Assembly: GCF_003014555.1 (NCBI RefSeq)
Contig: NZ_PYGE01000004.1
Location: forward strand, 124,001-188,000
Reading direction: 5' to 3'
Source: Haloactinopolyspora alba
GTDB lineage: Bacteria > Actinomycetota > Actinomycetes > Jiangellales > Jiangellaceae
Length of the DNA: 64,000 nucleotides
The notes under the pieces were generated by a model. That model was not told the DNA's origin, made no database searches, and was given only the letters and a program-made list of their open reading frames with translations. Below are positions 32,768-41,742 of this stretch, piece after piece. Within the stretch, counting starts at the first letter, position 1. Each line of letters begins with the position of its first letter. The position numbers and the translations under genes are program-made.

Positions 32768-33889
32768 TCACGCTCCGGCGGTCGGGTCGAGAGGAAAGAG
32801 CGGGTCGGCGGGCAGCCGGCGCGAGTCGTTCGGGACCGGCGTGGCGTAGGTGTGGTCGAACAGCGACGTCGGGTCCGGCGACGGGCTGTTCTCGGCGAAC
32901 TCGACGGCGGCCTTGACGATGCCGCCGATCTCGGCGTCCAGCTCGGCGAGCGTGTCGGCGTCGGCCACCTCGGTGCCGACCAGATGGTCGTGCAGCGCGG
33001 TCACCGGGTCCTGGCTGCGCACCTCCTCGACCTCGGCGGGGTCGCGGTAGGTCGCGGGATCGACGACCGAGTGCCCGCGCAGCCGGCCGCTGACGGTCTC
33101 GAGCAGGTACGGCTTCTGTTCGGTGCGTGCGCGCTCCACGGCCTTCGTCGCGGCCTCGCGGACGGCGAGGACGTCGTTGCCGTCGACCCTGGCGGACTCC
33201 ATCCGGTACGCGCCGGCGCGCTTGGACAGCTCCGGCTCGGCGGAGGCCATCTCGACGGTGGTGCCCATGCCCAGCTGGTTGTTCACGACCACGAACACGA
33301 CCGGGAGATCCCACAGCGCGGCCAGGTTGAGCGACTCGTGGAACGCGCCGATGTTCGTGGTGCCGTCGCCCATCTGGCACAGCACGACCTCGTCGCCGCC
33401 ACGGTACGAGATCGCCAGGCCGGCGCCGGCGGCCAGCGGGAGCTGCCCGCCCACGATGCCGTAGCCGCCGAGCTGGCGGACCTCGGTGTCGAACAGGTGC
33501 ATCGAGCCGCCCCAGCCGCGGGACACCCCGTCGGAGCGCCCGTACAGCTCGGCCATGACCCGGCCCGGATCCATCCCGCGCACCAGCGCGTAACCGTGGT
33601 CGCGGTAGTTGGTGAACAGGTAGTCGCGCTCGGTGACGGCCGCCATCAGGCCGACGACGGTGGCCTCCTCGCCGAGGTTCAGGTGGCAGTAGCCGCCGAT
33701 CTTCGCCTCGGTGTAGGCCTGCGCGGTCCGTTCCTCGAACCGGCGGACGAGCAGCATCTGCCGGTAGTGCCCCAGGAGCTCGGCACCCGTGTCGGCATCC
33801 GTGCCCGACCGGCCCTTGGGCCGCGTCCGCCGGGCGCCTGTGGCCTGCTGAGACTCCGGACGCTTGCGCGTACGACTCGTGGTCGCCAC
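32768..33889 (-). CDS. pdhA: Pyruvate (2-oxo acid) dehydrogenase E1 alpha subunit
   Basis: A 373-residue E1-alpha. The thiamine-diphosphate motif is QMGDGTTNIGAFHESLNLAA ending in VVVNN. Other blocks are YRDHGYALVRGMD and GSMHLFDTEVRQLGGYGIVGG. The start is GTG 33889 (Val-Ala-Thr-Thr), with GGGGC eight bases upstream; the longer frame would run into the operator. The basic, low-complexity N-terminus (about 40 residues, SRTRKRPESQQATGARRTRP) precedes the catalytic core. First gene of the operon, divergent from a TetR gene. Confidence 0.9.
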   Translation of the reverse strand: MATTSRTRKRPESQQATGARRTRPKGRSGTDADTGAELLGHYRQMLLVRRFEERTAQAYTEAKIGGYCHLNLGEEATVVGLMAAVTERDYLFTNYRDHGYALVRGMDPGRVMAELYGRSDGVSRGWGGSMHLFDTEVRQLGGYGIVGGQLPLAAGAGLAISYRGGDEVVLCQMGDGTTNIGAFHESLNLAALWDLPVVFVVVNNQLGMGTTVEMASAEPELSKRAGAYRMESARVDGNDVLAVREAATKAVERARTEQKPYLLETVSGRLRGHSVVDPATYRDPAEVEEVRSQDPVTALHDHLVGTEVADADTLAELDAEIGGIVKAAVEFAENSPSPDPTSLFDHTYATPVPNDSRRLPADPLFPLDPTAGA

Positions 33890-33952
33890 TTTCGCTCGCC
33901 CCTCTTTCGTGTGTCCCGAAACGATCAGGTGTGCCGGTGGGTACACCGGGCA

Positions 33953-33980
33953 AACAATGAAACGCTACCGTTTCATTGTT
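33953..33980. promoter_or_regulatory. Perfect TetR operator between pdhA and a TetR gene
   Basis: AACAATGAAACG (33953-33964), CTAC, CGTTTCATTGTT (33969-33980): a perfect 12+4+12 inverted repeat centred in the divergent intergenic region. On the minus strand TTGAGA ... TTTCAT overlaps it as a possible pdh promoter. Very likely the binding site of the divergently encoded TetR protein. Confidence 0.75.
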
Positions 33981-34003
33981 CTCAAGGGTAGGTCCGGGCC
34001 AGG

Positions 34004-34648
34004 ATGGAGTGCATGAATCCGCGACGGGCGGCTCCCCGGCGAGGCAGGCCGCGGGACGAGGACCGTGCTGCCCGGCGCGATGCCCTGCTCGAGGCCGCGA
34101 TGCGGCAGTTCCTGGCGCACGGCTACGGCGCCACCACGATCGAGGAGGTCGCCGCCACCGCGCGGGTGGCCAAGCGCACCATCTACACGACCATCGGCGA
34201 CAAGTCCGACCTGTTCGTCGCGGTCGTCCGGCGACTGGGTGACCGTGCCGTCGACCCCACCACGGCCGACGGCCGCGACGCCGCGGACAGCCTGCACGCC
34301 TTCGGCGTCCGCCTCGTCCGGCTGATGCTGTCGGACGAGGCGGTCGGGCTGCACCGGCTCGTCATCGCCGAGGCGACGAACTTCCCCGACCTGGCGGCGC
34401 GGCTCTACACGAACGGGGCGCAGCGCTACATCGGCGTGCTGCGTGACCTGCTGGCGGAGTTGCCCGACGACCAGCTGTTGCTGCCGGCCCGGGCGACGCC
34501 CGACGAGCACGGCCGGCAGGCCGAGGCGTTGTTCACCCAGCTGCTGGGTGAGTGGCACCGGCGCCGGCTGTTCGGCCTCGACCCGGCGCCGGGCGACCAG
34601 GAGATCGACGCCCACGTCTCGCGCACGGTGCGCCGGTTCGTGCGGTAA
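34004..34648 (+). CDS. TetR family regulator divergent from the pdh operon
   Basis: A 214-residue TetR-family protein with an Arg-rich N-terminus (RRAAPRRGRPRDEDRAARR) and HTH (ATTIEEVAATARVAKRTIYTTIGDKSDLF). The C-terminal TetR_C domain is helical (LMLSDEAVGLHRLVIAEATNFPDL, resembling the AcrR/YbiH-type C domain). ATG 34004 or ATG 34013 could be the start. The perfect palindrome at 33953-33980 lies between it and pdhA, so it probably controls itself and the 2-oxo acid dehydrogenase operon. Confidence 0.87.
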   Translation: MECMNPRRAAPRRGRPRDEDRAARRDALLEAAMRQFLAHGYGATTIEEVAATARVAKRTIYTTIGDKSDLFVAVVRRLGDRAVDPTTADGRDAADSLHAFGVRLVRLMLSDEAVGLHRLVIAEATNFPDLAARLYTNGAQRYIGVLRDLLAELPDDQLLLPARATPDEHGRQAEALFTQLLGEWHRRRLFGLDPAPGDQEIDAHVSRTVRRFVR

Positions 34649-34679
34649 CCGGACGGAATTCCGGCACTCTTCTCGGCTC

Positions 34680-34695
34680 GGTCACGGACGTGACC
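34680..34695. promoter_or_regulatory. Palindrome GGTCAC-GGAC-GTGACC upstream of the SARP gene
   Basis: A perfect 6+4+6 inverted repeat between the TetR stop and the SARP promoter (-10 TAGCGT at 34747-34752). It may be a regulator site; no T-run follows, so a terminator is less likely. Confidence 0.35.
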
Positions 34696-34784
34696 GGTCG
34701 TCTCCGCCGCTGTGACAACAACGCCGATGCGATGTCGTGGCTGGGGTAGCGTGGTGGCCGTGCACACGGACGGAGGGGCGATCG

Positions 34785-37661
34785 GTGGGCGCACCGGACG
34801 TTGAGGTCGCCTTGCTCGGGCCGCCGGAGGTCCGTCGTGACGGCGTCGCCGTCACGCTGCCACCCGGCCGCCCCACGGTGATTCTCGCCGCGCTGGCCCT
34901 GCGCGGCGGTGTCACGGCCGCCGTCGACGAACTGGTGCAGGTCCTGTGGCCGGACGCCGAGCCGCGGCGGCCGCGGGCGACCATCCAGACGCACGTGACG
35001 CGGTTGCGTGCGGTCCTCGGCCGCGAAGTCGTCCGGGCCGCCGGTGACGGGTATCGCCTGGACCTGCCGGCGTCGTCCATCGACCTGGTCAGGTTCCGCG
35101 AACTCGTCGGCCGCGGGCCGGACACCTCCGACCCCGCGGCCGAGCTGCGCCGCATCGAGCAGGCGCTGGCACTGTGGCGCGGCGAGCCGCTGTCCGGCCT
35201 CACGCCGGACGCGCTGACCCGCGAGGTGGCGCCACTGCTCGTCGAGGAGCTTCTGGCGGCGACCGAGCGCCGCAACGCGCTGGTGCTGCAGCTGGGACAC
35301 GTCGACGAGGAGTTCGTGCCGTCGGTGCGCCGGCTGCTGGCCGTGCACCCCTGGCGGGAGCGGCTGTGGGGACAGCTGATGCTGGCGCTGTACCGGCAGG
35401 GCCGTCGCGGTGACGCGTTGGCCGCCTACCACGAGCTCGCCGGCGTCCTGCGTGAAGAGCTCGGCATCGATCCGAGCGCGGAACTCGCCGACCTGCACGG
35501 CCGCATCCTCGCGTCCGACCAGGAGCTGCTGGTCGAGCAGGTGCCCGCGACACCCGCGGCCGGCGCCGTGCCGTCCCAGCTCCCGCGGCCGGTGGCCGAC
35601 TTCGTGGGCCGTGAGGACGAGACGAAGCTGCTGCTCGACGGGTTGACGCCGGGGCCGTCGTGGGTGCGCGTCGGTGTGATCTCCGGCCCGGGAGGCTCGG
35701 GCAAGACGTCTCTGGCCCTGCGGGTGGCGCATCTGCTCCGCGAGACCCACCCGGACGGTCAGCTGTTCGCCGAGCTGCACGGTTCCGGCGACGCCGTCGA
35801 GCCGGGTGACGTCCTGGCCGACTTCCTGCGCGCCCTGGGGTTCTCCGCGGCCGAGGTGCCCGCGACCGTCGACGAGCGGTCCGCGATGTTCCGGTCGGCG
35901 TGTGCCGGGAGGCAGCTCGTCGTCGTGCTGGACGACGCGCGCGACCCGGCGCAGATCGGTCCGCTGCTACCGGCCGCGGACGGCTGCGCCGTCCTGGTGA
36001 CCAGCCGCCCGCAACTCGGGGTGGTCCCTGCCGACGTGCGCATCGACCTGGAACTGTTGCCGGATCACGCGGCACACGACCTGCTCACCGGCATCGTCGG
36101 CGCCGAGCGTCTCGCCGCGGAACCCGACGCGACCGGCGTGGTGGTCGGGTCGTGCCAGGGTTCGCCGCTGGCGCTGCGGATCGCCGGCGGCAGGCTGGCG
36201 TCTCGCCCGTCCTGGCCCATCGGCCATCTCGCCGACCAGCTCAGCGGCAGTGGCCGGCTGGACGCGCTCGAGATCGGCGATCTGAGCGTGCGGGCGACGC
36301 TGGCCGCATCCGTCCAGGCGCTGCGCCCGGACGACGCGGCCCGGCTGCGGCTGCTGGCCGCGCAGCCCGGGGGTGAGGTCGACGTCGAGTCGGCCGCCGT
36401 CGTCTGGGACGTCACCCAGCCCGAGGCGCGCGCGTGTCTCGAGCGTCTGGTGGACGTGCGCCTGATCGACTCCGGCGCGCCGGACCAGTACCGCTGGCAC
36501 GATCTCGTCGACGACTATCTGCGCGCGGAGTCCGCGCCGGACGAGATCGCTCCGGCGCGGCGCCGGCTGATCCGGTACTTCCTGCGGTCGGTCCACAACA
36601 CCTGGCCGCTGGTCCGGCAGGGCGGCGAGCCGGCCGAGTCCGCGTCGTGGTTCCCGCACGACGTCACCGGACGCGACTTCGCCGACCGGGACGAGGTGCA
36701 CGCCTGGCTGAACGCGCGGTGGGTGACGGTGACCGCGCTGGGCCGGCTGGGACTGCGTGCGCAGGGCCGGGCCGAGGTGGACGAGGCGGCCGCGCTGCTT
36801 CTGGCCATGGGGCGCAGCGGCTACGAGTGCTGCCGTGACACCCGCATCGAGGGCACCGCGCGGGCGGTGCTCGAAGGGCCGGCGCCGTCCGACCGCACGC
36901 TGGTGGCACGGGCGTGGCACGGCCTCGCGCTGGCGCTCGGTGACCAGCGCCGCCACCGCGAGGCGCTGGAAGCCGGCACACAGGGCCTGGCGGTCCGGCG
37001 TGAGCTGGGCGACCGCTACGGCGAGGTCATCATGCTGCACAACATGGCGGTCTGGCACGAGCTCGACCGCCGTTACGACGAGGCCGCGGAGCTGTTCGAG
37101 CAGTGCGCCGCCGCCGACGACGTGCTGTCCCCGCAGCTGCGTTCCCGCTGCCGGCGGAACCTGGCGCACGTGCAGATCAGCACCGGGCGCATCGACGAGG
37201 CCCGGCGCAACATCGAGCGTGCCTGGGCCGAGTCCGACGAGCACCTGGACGTGGACCACTACGACCACGCGATCGTCCTGGGGCAGCTGTGCCGCGAGGC
37301 CGGCCGGGTGGAGGAGGCCGTCGAGCACTACGACCGCGCCGTTGAGCAGGCCGGGCGGATCGGGTCGGCGTCGCTGCGAGCGGCGTCGCTGACGCAGGCC
37401 GCACGGGCACGCCGGCTCGCCGGACGCGACGGCGCCGAGCAGGTCGCGCAGGCGCTGGCGTTCGCGCGTGAGGCTCGTTCGTCGGACGCCGAGGCCGAGG
37501 CGCTGGTCGAGCACGGCCACGCCCGTGCGGCGCGGGGCGCGGTCACCGACGCCGCGGAGGACTGGCGGCGGGCGTTACGGCTCTACGAGTCGCTGCGCTC
37601 CGTCGAGGTGGACCACGTGCGCGAGCTGCTGTCGACCACCGAGGCGGCGGAACGGACATGA
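34785..37661 (+). CDS. SARP/AfsR-type transcriptional regulator (BTAD, NB-ARC, TPR)
   Basis: A 958-residue regulator. Residues about 1-95 are an OmpR-type winged helix (PRRPRATIQTHVTRLRAVLG). Residues about 95-240 are the BTAD domain (LLAVHPWRERLWGQLMLALYRQGRRGDALAAYHELAGVLREELGIDPSAEL). The STAND ATPase follows, with Walker A GPGGSGKTSLALR and Walker B VVVLDDARD. The last third is TPR-like (EALEAGTQGLAVRRELGDRYGEV). The architecture matches AfsR and other Streptomyces antibiotic regulatory proteins, which activate secondary metabolism genes. GTG 34785 has GGAGGGG upstream. No biosynthetic cluster is obvious alongside, so its target is unknown. Confidence 0.9.
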   Translation: MGAPDVEVALLGPPEVRRDGVAVTLPPGRPTVILAALALRGGVTAAVDELVQVLWPDAEPRRPRATIQTHVTRLRAVLGREVVRAAGDGYRLDLPASSIDLVRFRELVGRGPDTSDPAAELRRIEQALALWRGEPLSGLTPDALTREVAPLLVEELLAATERRNALVLQLGHVDEEFVPSVRRLLAVHPWRERLWGQLMLALYRQGRRGDALAAYHELAGVLREELGIDPSAELADLHGRILASDQELLVEQVPATPAAGAVPSQLPRPVADFVGREDETKLLLDGLTPGPSWVRVGVISGPGGSGKTSLALRVAHLLRETHPDGQLFAELHGSGDAVEPGDVLADFLRALGFSAAEVPATVDERSAMFRSACAGRQLVVVLDDARDPAQIGPLLPAADGCAVLVTSRPQLGVVPADVRIDLELLPDHAAHDLLTGIVGAERLAAEPDATGVVVGSCQGSPLALRIAGGRLASRPSWPIGHLADQLSGSGRLDALEIGDLSVRATLAASVQALRPDDAARLRLLAAQPGGEVDVESAAVVWDVTQPEARACLERLVDVRLIDSGAPDQYRWHDLVDDYLRAESAPDEIAPARRRLIRYFLRSVHNTWPLVRQGGEPAESASWFPHDVTGRDFADRDEVHAWLNARWVTVTALGRLGLRAQGRAEVDEAAALLLAMGRSGYECCRDTRIEGTARAVLEGPAPSDRTLVARAWHGLALALGDQRRHREALEAGTQGLAVRRELGDRYGEVIMLHNMAVWHELDRRYDEAAELFEQCAAADDVLSPQLRSRCRRNLAHVQISTGRIDEARRNIERAWAESDEHLDVDHYDHAIVLGQLCREAGRVEEAVEHYDRAVEQAGRIGSASLRAASLTQAARARRLAGRDGAEQVAQALAFAREARSSDAEAEALVEHGHARAARGAVTDAAEDWRRALRLYESLRSVEVDHVRELLSTTEAAERT

Positions 37662-37925
37662 GCCGGTCCGTCCGCCGGAATTCCGTGATTCTCCGCTTCG
37701 ATCCGCCATTGAGCGCGAATTGCTGGATGACGCTCTAATAGGTCGGATACGGACACACGGGTCATTTATCGACGAACGTCAGTGCTGCTGGGCAGCGATT
37801 CCGTGAACTTCTCGTGACTCGGCGGGCATTCCGCGTCCGGCCTCGTCACCACGTGTAACGTTGCCCGAGTTCCGGAACACACCGCACGGTGGCACGGACA
37901 CGATCCGTTTCTTCCGGGCAATGCC

Positions 37926-37940
37926 ATGTCACTAAGACAT
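37926..37940. promoter_or_regulatory. Palindrome ATGTC-ACTAA-GACAT before the protease gene
   Basis: A perfect 5+5+5 inverted repeat 13 bases before the start codon, in the roughly 290-bp gap 37662-37953, which is noticeably AT-richer than its surroundings. Nothing else with gene-like structure is seen in that gap. Possible operator or mRNA stem before the Shine-Dalgarno TTTGGAG. Confidence 0.4.
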
Positions 37941-37953
37941 TTTTGGAGTATCT

Positions 37954-40200
37954 GTGAGCACAATGTTGCCGCGCCGGCGAGGTGTGGTACGTGCTACCGG
38001 GGTTCTCGTGGCTTCGGCCGTCGCCGGTGGAGGTGCCATCGCCTCGTCCACGGCGGCGCATGCCGACGAGAACGACCTCTCGGTAGCCGTGCAGGAGTTC
38101 GCCGCGGCCGACTTCACCGAGCTGGCGTCCGATCTGCCGGGCGCGCTGCGCGAGGCCATCGAGCGCGACCTCGGGCTCGAGCCCGCGCAGTACCTGGCGA
38201 ACGCGGAGGCCGCGCGGAACGCGGCCGACGTCGCCACGGCGCTGCGCGAGAACGGCGTGGACGTCCTCGGCACGTCCATCGACGGCCAGGACGTCACCAT
38301 CAACGTCGAGTCCGAGGACGACGTCGCCGCGGCCGAGGCCACCGGCGCGAACGTCGTGGTGGGGCTGCTGGGGCTGCTCGAGAGCGAGCGCGAGGTCCAG
38401 CCCGCTGCCGACCACAAGGGTGGCTACGGGTACGCCTACCAGACCGGCGAGCCGAACGATCAGGGCCAGGTCCCGCTCGGCCGTTGCTCCGTGGCGTTCA
38501 GCGGCTACGACCCCGAGGGCAACGACCGGTTCCTGACGGCCGGGCACTGCGGCACCGACTCGACCACCGGTGAGCAGTACACGTACCCCGTGCACCATCT
38601 GGATCTGAACGAGCCGATCTGGGGCACCGAGGCCTGGACCGAGTCGTTCCCCGGACCGGAGCTGGGCGAGTTCGTCCCCGGTTCCATGAACTACGGCGGA
38701 CAGCACGACGGCGGTCTCGTCGACATCACCGCGCCGGACTGGACGGGTGTGCCCCAGGTCGCCGGCTGGGCGGGCGGCTCGGGCGCCCCCGACGAGGGGT
38801 CCGTCGACGTGCTCGGAACGATCGCGCCGGTCGCGGGTGCGCAGGCGTGCAAGTCCGGAGCAACCTCCGGCTGGACCTGCGGCGAGATCCTCGTCCCCGA
38901 GCAGAGCGTCCCGGTCGGCGAGCAGGACGTGACCGGCTTCGTCTTCAACGCCTGCATGCTCGGCGGCGACAGCGGCGGGTCGATCGTCGTCGGTAGCTAC
39001 GCCCTCGGCGTCAACAGCGGTTCGACGCACGAGCAGCGGACCGAGTGCGACACCTGGGACCCGGCCACCGGCCCGGACGACACCACCGGCGACTACAGCA
39101 TCGGTTACGCCGTCGCGGGCGGCCAGTACAACGCCAACGACCTGTTCGCCGACCAGTGGGAGCTCGCGGTCTCGATCAACACGCCCGAGGTCACCAGCCC
39201 GGGCGAGGGCGCCGAGACCGGCCCGACGCCGACGTTCACCGGAACCGTCCAGGGCGGGCGCACGACCCACCTGGCCCGGCTGGTCATCGACGGCGAGAAG
39301 AGCTACCAGGCCAAGGTGACCAACGACGGCACGTTCGCGGTCAAGGTCCCGGACGCGCTCCAGCCGGGTGAGCACACCTACGAGCTGCGCGTCACCTACC
39401 GGCAGTACTCGACATCGGAGACGGTCACGGGGACGTTCACGTCCACCGAGGCGCAGATCGAGCAGCTCGCGGTGTCGTCGCCGACCGACGGTCAGGTCAC
39501 GGGCACGGCGCGTCCCGACTTCACCGGCACCGGCCACCCGGGCGCGACCGTCGTGCTCTCCGCCGGCGGGAACGAGCTGGGCGAGGCGACCGTCGGTGAC
39601 GACGGGAGCTGGACCATCACCCCCAGCGCGGACCTTCCGGTCGGCGAGCGCTTCGACGCGGTCGTGACCCAGCGTTTCGAGGGCGACAGCCAGCAGGTCA
39701 CCGTCGCCGACCTGGGCATCCGCGAGCCCGCGGTGACCATCACCGCGCCGGAGGACGGGGCCACCGTCGCCGGCGACGTGGTGTTCACCGGGACCGCACA
39801 TCCGGGCGCCACGGTCGAGCTGCAGATCGAGGGCACCGTCACCGAGTCCGCCGGTGCCGAGACGGCCGCCGAGCAGTGGAAGGGCGACCTGCAGATCGAC
39901 GAGGACGGCGCGTGGACGTTCACGCCCGCCGAGCCGCTCGAGGACGGCGAGTACACGCTGACCGCGTCGGCCACCCGCGAGGGCGGCGACCCCGAGCTCG
40001 TCGAGTCCGAGGACACCGCGTCGTTCACGGTGGCCTCCGACGACGGCGGCGCGGCCGGTGGTGACGAGGACGGCGAGGAGCTGCCGGACACCGGCTCGTC
40101 CAACACCTGGATGATCTTCGTCGGCATCGGCCTGCTCGTGGCCGGCGGCGCCGCCGTCGCCATCCGGGCGCGGCGGAACAGCACCACCACCAGCGCCTGA
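37954..40200 (+). CDS. Secreted trypsin-like serine protease with Ig-like repeats and LPDTG cell-wall anchor
   Basis: A 748-residue cell-surface protease. A signal peptide of about 37 residues ends AHA-DE, and a propeptide of about 100 residues follows. The chymotrypsin-fold domain has its triad at His198 (LTAGHCG), Asp252 (GQHDGGLVDI) and Ser340 (LGGDSGGS). Cys178/199, 299/309 and 334/365 could pair, as in streptogrisin-type enzymes. From about residue 408 come three Ig-like modules (TSPGEGAETGPTPTFTGT, SSPTDGQVTGTARPDFTGT, TAPEDGATVAGDVVFTGT). The end is a sortase signal: LPDTG (710-714), a hydrophobic helix and RARR. GTG 37954 has TTGGAG six bases upstream. No sortase gene is nearby. It ends at a strong terminator. 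Confidence 0.9.
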   Translation: MSTMLPRRRGVVRATGVLVASAVAGGGAIASSTAAHADENDLSVAVQEFAAADFTELASDLPGALREAIERDLGLEPAQYLANAEAARNAADVATALRENGVDVLGTSIDGQDVTINVESEDDVAAAEATGANVVVGLLGLLESEREVQPAADHKGGYGYAYQTGEPNDQGQVPLGRCSVAFSGYDPEGNDRFLTAGHCGTDSTTGEQYTYPVHHLDLNEPIWGTEAWTESFPGPELGEFVPGSMNYGGQHDGGLVDITAPDWTGVPQVAGWAGGSGAPDEGSVDVLGTIAPVAGAQACKSGATSGWTCGEILVPEQSVPVGEQDVTGFVFNACMLGGDSGGSIVVGSYALGVNSGSTHEQRTECDTWDPATGPDDTTGDYSIGYAVAGGQYNANDLFADQWELAVSINTPEVTSPGEGAETGPTPTFTGTVQGGRTTHLARLVIDGEKSYQAKVTNDGTFAVKVPDALQPGEHTYELRVTYRQYSTSETVTGTFTSTEAQIEQLAVSSPTDGQVTGTARPDFTGTGHPGATVVLSAGGNELGEATVGDDGSWTITPSADLPVGERFDAVVTQRFEGDSQQVTVADLGIREPAVTITAPEDGATVAGDVVFTGTAHPGATVELQIEGTVTESAGAETAAEQWKGDLQIDEDGAWTFTPAEPLEDGEYTLTASATREGGDPELVESEDTASFTVASDDGGAAGGDEDGEELPDTGSSNTWMIFVGIGLLVAGGAAVAIRARRNSTTTSA

Positions 40201-40229
40201 CGGCTACCGGCCACGAGCCGGGAGCACCA

Positions 40230-40266
40230 CCGCCCCGGGCCCGCTCACGCGGGTCCGGGGCGGTTT
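40230..40266 (+). terminator. Strong intrinsic terminator after the protease gene
   Basis: 15-bp stem 40230-40244 / 40249-40263 (CCGCCCCGGGCCCGC and its near-complement, one mismatch), 4-base loop TCAC, followed by TTT. It sits 30 bases after the protease stop. Confidence 0.85.
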
Positions 40267-40433
40267 CGTCTGTCTCGGCATATGCGCTCTGCGCTGCGAC
40301 GACGTGCCGTGAAAGTGATGTGAAAGTGCGGACCCCTAGCATCGTGTGTGCGCAGCGGACGCCGTCGGTGCGGGCCAGGACGTCCCTGCGCTTCGCAGCG
40401 CACCGCCACGGGGGCGGTGCAGCGACACAGACC

Positions 40434-40466
40434 GGCCCCGCAGGTCCGTGCCCGGCCTGCGGGGCC
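40434..40466 (-). terminator. Hairpin terminator after the DUF1707 gene
   Basis: Perfect 11-bp stem GGCCCCGCAGG (40434-40444) / CCTGCGGGGCC (40456-40466) with an 11-base loop, just beyond the stop of the minus-strand DUF1707 gene. No long T-run follows. A smaller hairpin (GCACCGCC / GGCGGTGC, 40400-40420) lies nearby. The rest of gap 40267-40472 shows no gene. Confidence 0.55.
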
Positions 40467-40472
40467 GCCTCG

Positions 40473-41144
40473 TCAGGCGGACTTCTTCGCGATCTTCCGC
40501 GCCTGCTTGAGCGGCACGTCGTTCGCCTCTTCCGGCATACGCCACACGTCGGTGCCGCCCATCAGGTTGTAGGCGAGGACCCTGATGCGCGGGGCACCGC
40601 GTCGCGGCGCCCGGGTGCTGCCGTGCTCGCCGGTGCCGCCCATGACGGAGAACCCGCCTACATGCAGGTCGATGGTGTCGGGCACGTAGATGTCCGTGCC
40701 GCCCATCCAGTTGACGGCGACGATGGTGGTGTCGTCGGCGCTGAGCTCGGCGTTGCGCAGATCGATGGTGTGCCCGCCCATGACGGCCACCGCGGTGACG
40801 CGCCGGCCGACACCCCAGCGGCCGCGCTTGTCGCTGCCGCCCATGACGGCCAGGATCCACCGCGTGAGTTTGCGCCGGGAAGGCTCGGGCGCCGGCGCCG
40901 AACGGTCGGATGCGGGGAGGTCGGTCACGAGCTGGTCGATCTCGTCCCGCGTCGTTGCCCGGTAGGCGAGCGTGATCCGCTCCTCCAGCTCGGCCAGCGT
41001 CAGCCGGCCCGTGGTGGCGTGCTCGGACAGCGCCTCGACGACCTGTTCGCGCTCGGCGTCCGACGCGCGCAGGCCTGAGGGCGTCGCCCGCTGCGGCGGC
41101 GGGTGGACGCCGTCGTTGTCGGCGGGTGACGGCTCGGTCGTCAT
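40473..41144 (-). CDS. DUF1707 / LiaF-like (DUF2154) protein
   Basis: A 223-residue protein. Residues about 25-80 are the SHOCT-like DUF1707 region (LRASDAEREQVVEALSEHATTGRLTLAELEERITLAYRATT). The rest has five spaced MGG motifs (AVMGGSDKRG, AVMGGHTID, NWMGGTDIY, SVMGGTGEHG, NLMGGTDVW), as in the beta-ladder C-terminal domain of LiaF-type cell-envelope stress proteins. There is no transmembrane segment. ATG 41144 lies six bases after a -10 (TATTCT), suggesting a leaderless start. Role in envelope stress is inferred. Confidence 0.85.
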   Translation of the reverse strand: MTTEPSPADNDGVHPPPQRATPSGLRASDAEREQVVEALSEHATTGRLTLAELEERITLAYRATTRDEIDQLVTDLPASDRSAPAPEPSRRKLTRWILAVMGGSDKRGRWGVGRRVTAVAVMGGHTIDLRNAELSADDTTIVAVNWMGGTDIYVPDTIDLHVGGFSVMGGTGEHGSTRAPRRGAPRIRVLAYNLMGGTDVWRMPEEANDVPLKQARKIAKKSA

Positions 41145-41186
41145 GCGGTCAGAATAGTCGGCGATCCGGTCGTCGTGGTCCACCTG

Positions 41187-41636
41187 TCAGTGGACGTCCG
41201 ACGCGGGCCGCGCCCGGGCCTGCAACGCGGTCACGACGTCCACGTCGGCCGGCAGCCACGCCACGTCGTGCCACCGGCCCGGATCCAGCAGGCTCACGCG
41301 GTCGTGGTCTTCCAGCGGTGCCGGCTCGCCCGCGGTGACCACGGCCCACCACACCCGCATCCGCAGCGACCGCGTCAGCGGCCAGCATCCGTGGACCGGC
41401 CCGGGCACCTCGGCGCCGAGCTCGACGGTCACCCCGAGTTCCTCGCGCAGTTCACGGTGGAGGGCGAGCACCGGCTCCTCACCCGGGTCGACCTTGCCTC
41501 CGGGAAGTTCCCAGCCGCCGGCGAGTTCCGGCGGAGCGCTCCGGCGCGCCGCCAGCAGCCTGCGCGGACGCGTCAGGTCGTCGACGATGGCCGCGGCGAC
41601 GACGAGGGTGTCCGGCACGGGCACTGATTCGGTCAT
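41187..41636 (-). CDS. NUDIX hydrolase (MutT-like)
   Basis: A 149-residue NUDIX protein. The catalytic box GGKVDPGEEPVLALHRELREELGV fits GX5EX7REUXEEXGU. ELAGGWELPGGK precedes it, as in MutT/8-oxo-dGTPase and CTP pyrophosphohydrolases. It cleaves a nucleoside diphosphate linked to another moiety; the exact substrate cannot be told. It is upstream of, and probably cotranscribed with, the DUF1707 gene. Confidence 0.9.
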   Translation of the reverse strand: MTESVPVPDTLVVAAAIVDDLTRPRRLLAARRSAPPELAGGWELPGGKVDPGEEPVLALHRELREELGVTVELGAEVPGPVHGCWPLTRSLRMRVWWAVVTAGEPAPLEDHDRVSLLDPGRWHDVAWLPADVDVVTALQARARPASDVH

Positions 41637-41742
41637 GAATCGACATCCTGTGTCAGAAGGGTTTATCGGGGCGGAACGGCCGGAAGCGTCTATATGATCT
41701 TGACACGTACAGTAAGGTCACTCGTCGTCGAAAGGACGAAGC

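Noticed and set aside
34760-34804. Possible 14-residue leader peptide frame overlapping the SARP start
   Set aside because: A GTG exactly seven bases after TAGCGT could be read leaderless, but a well-placed GGAGGGG serves the SARP GTG and the peptide has no regulatory feature.
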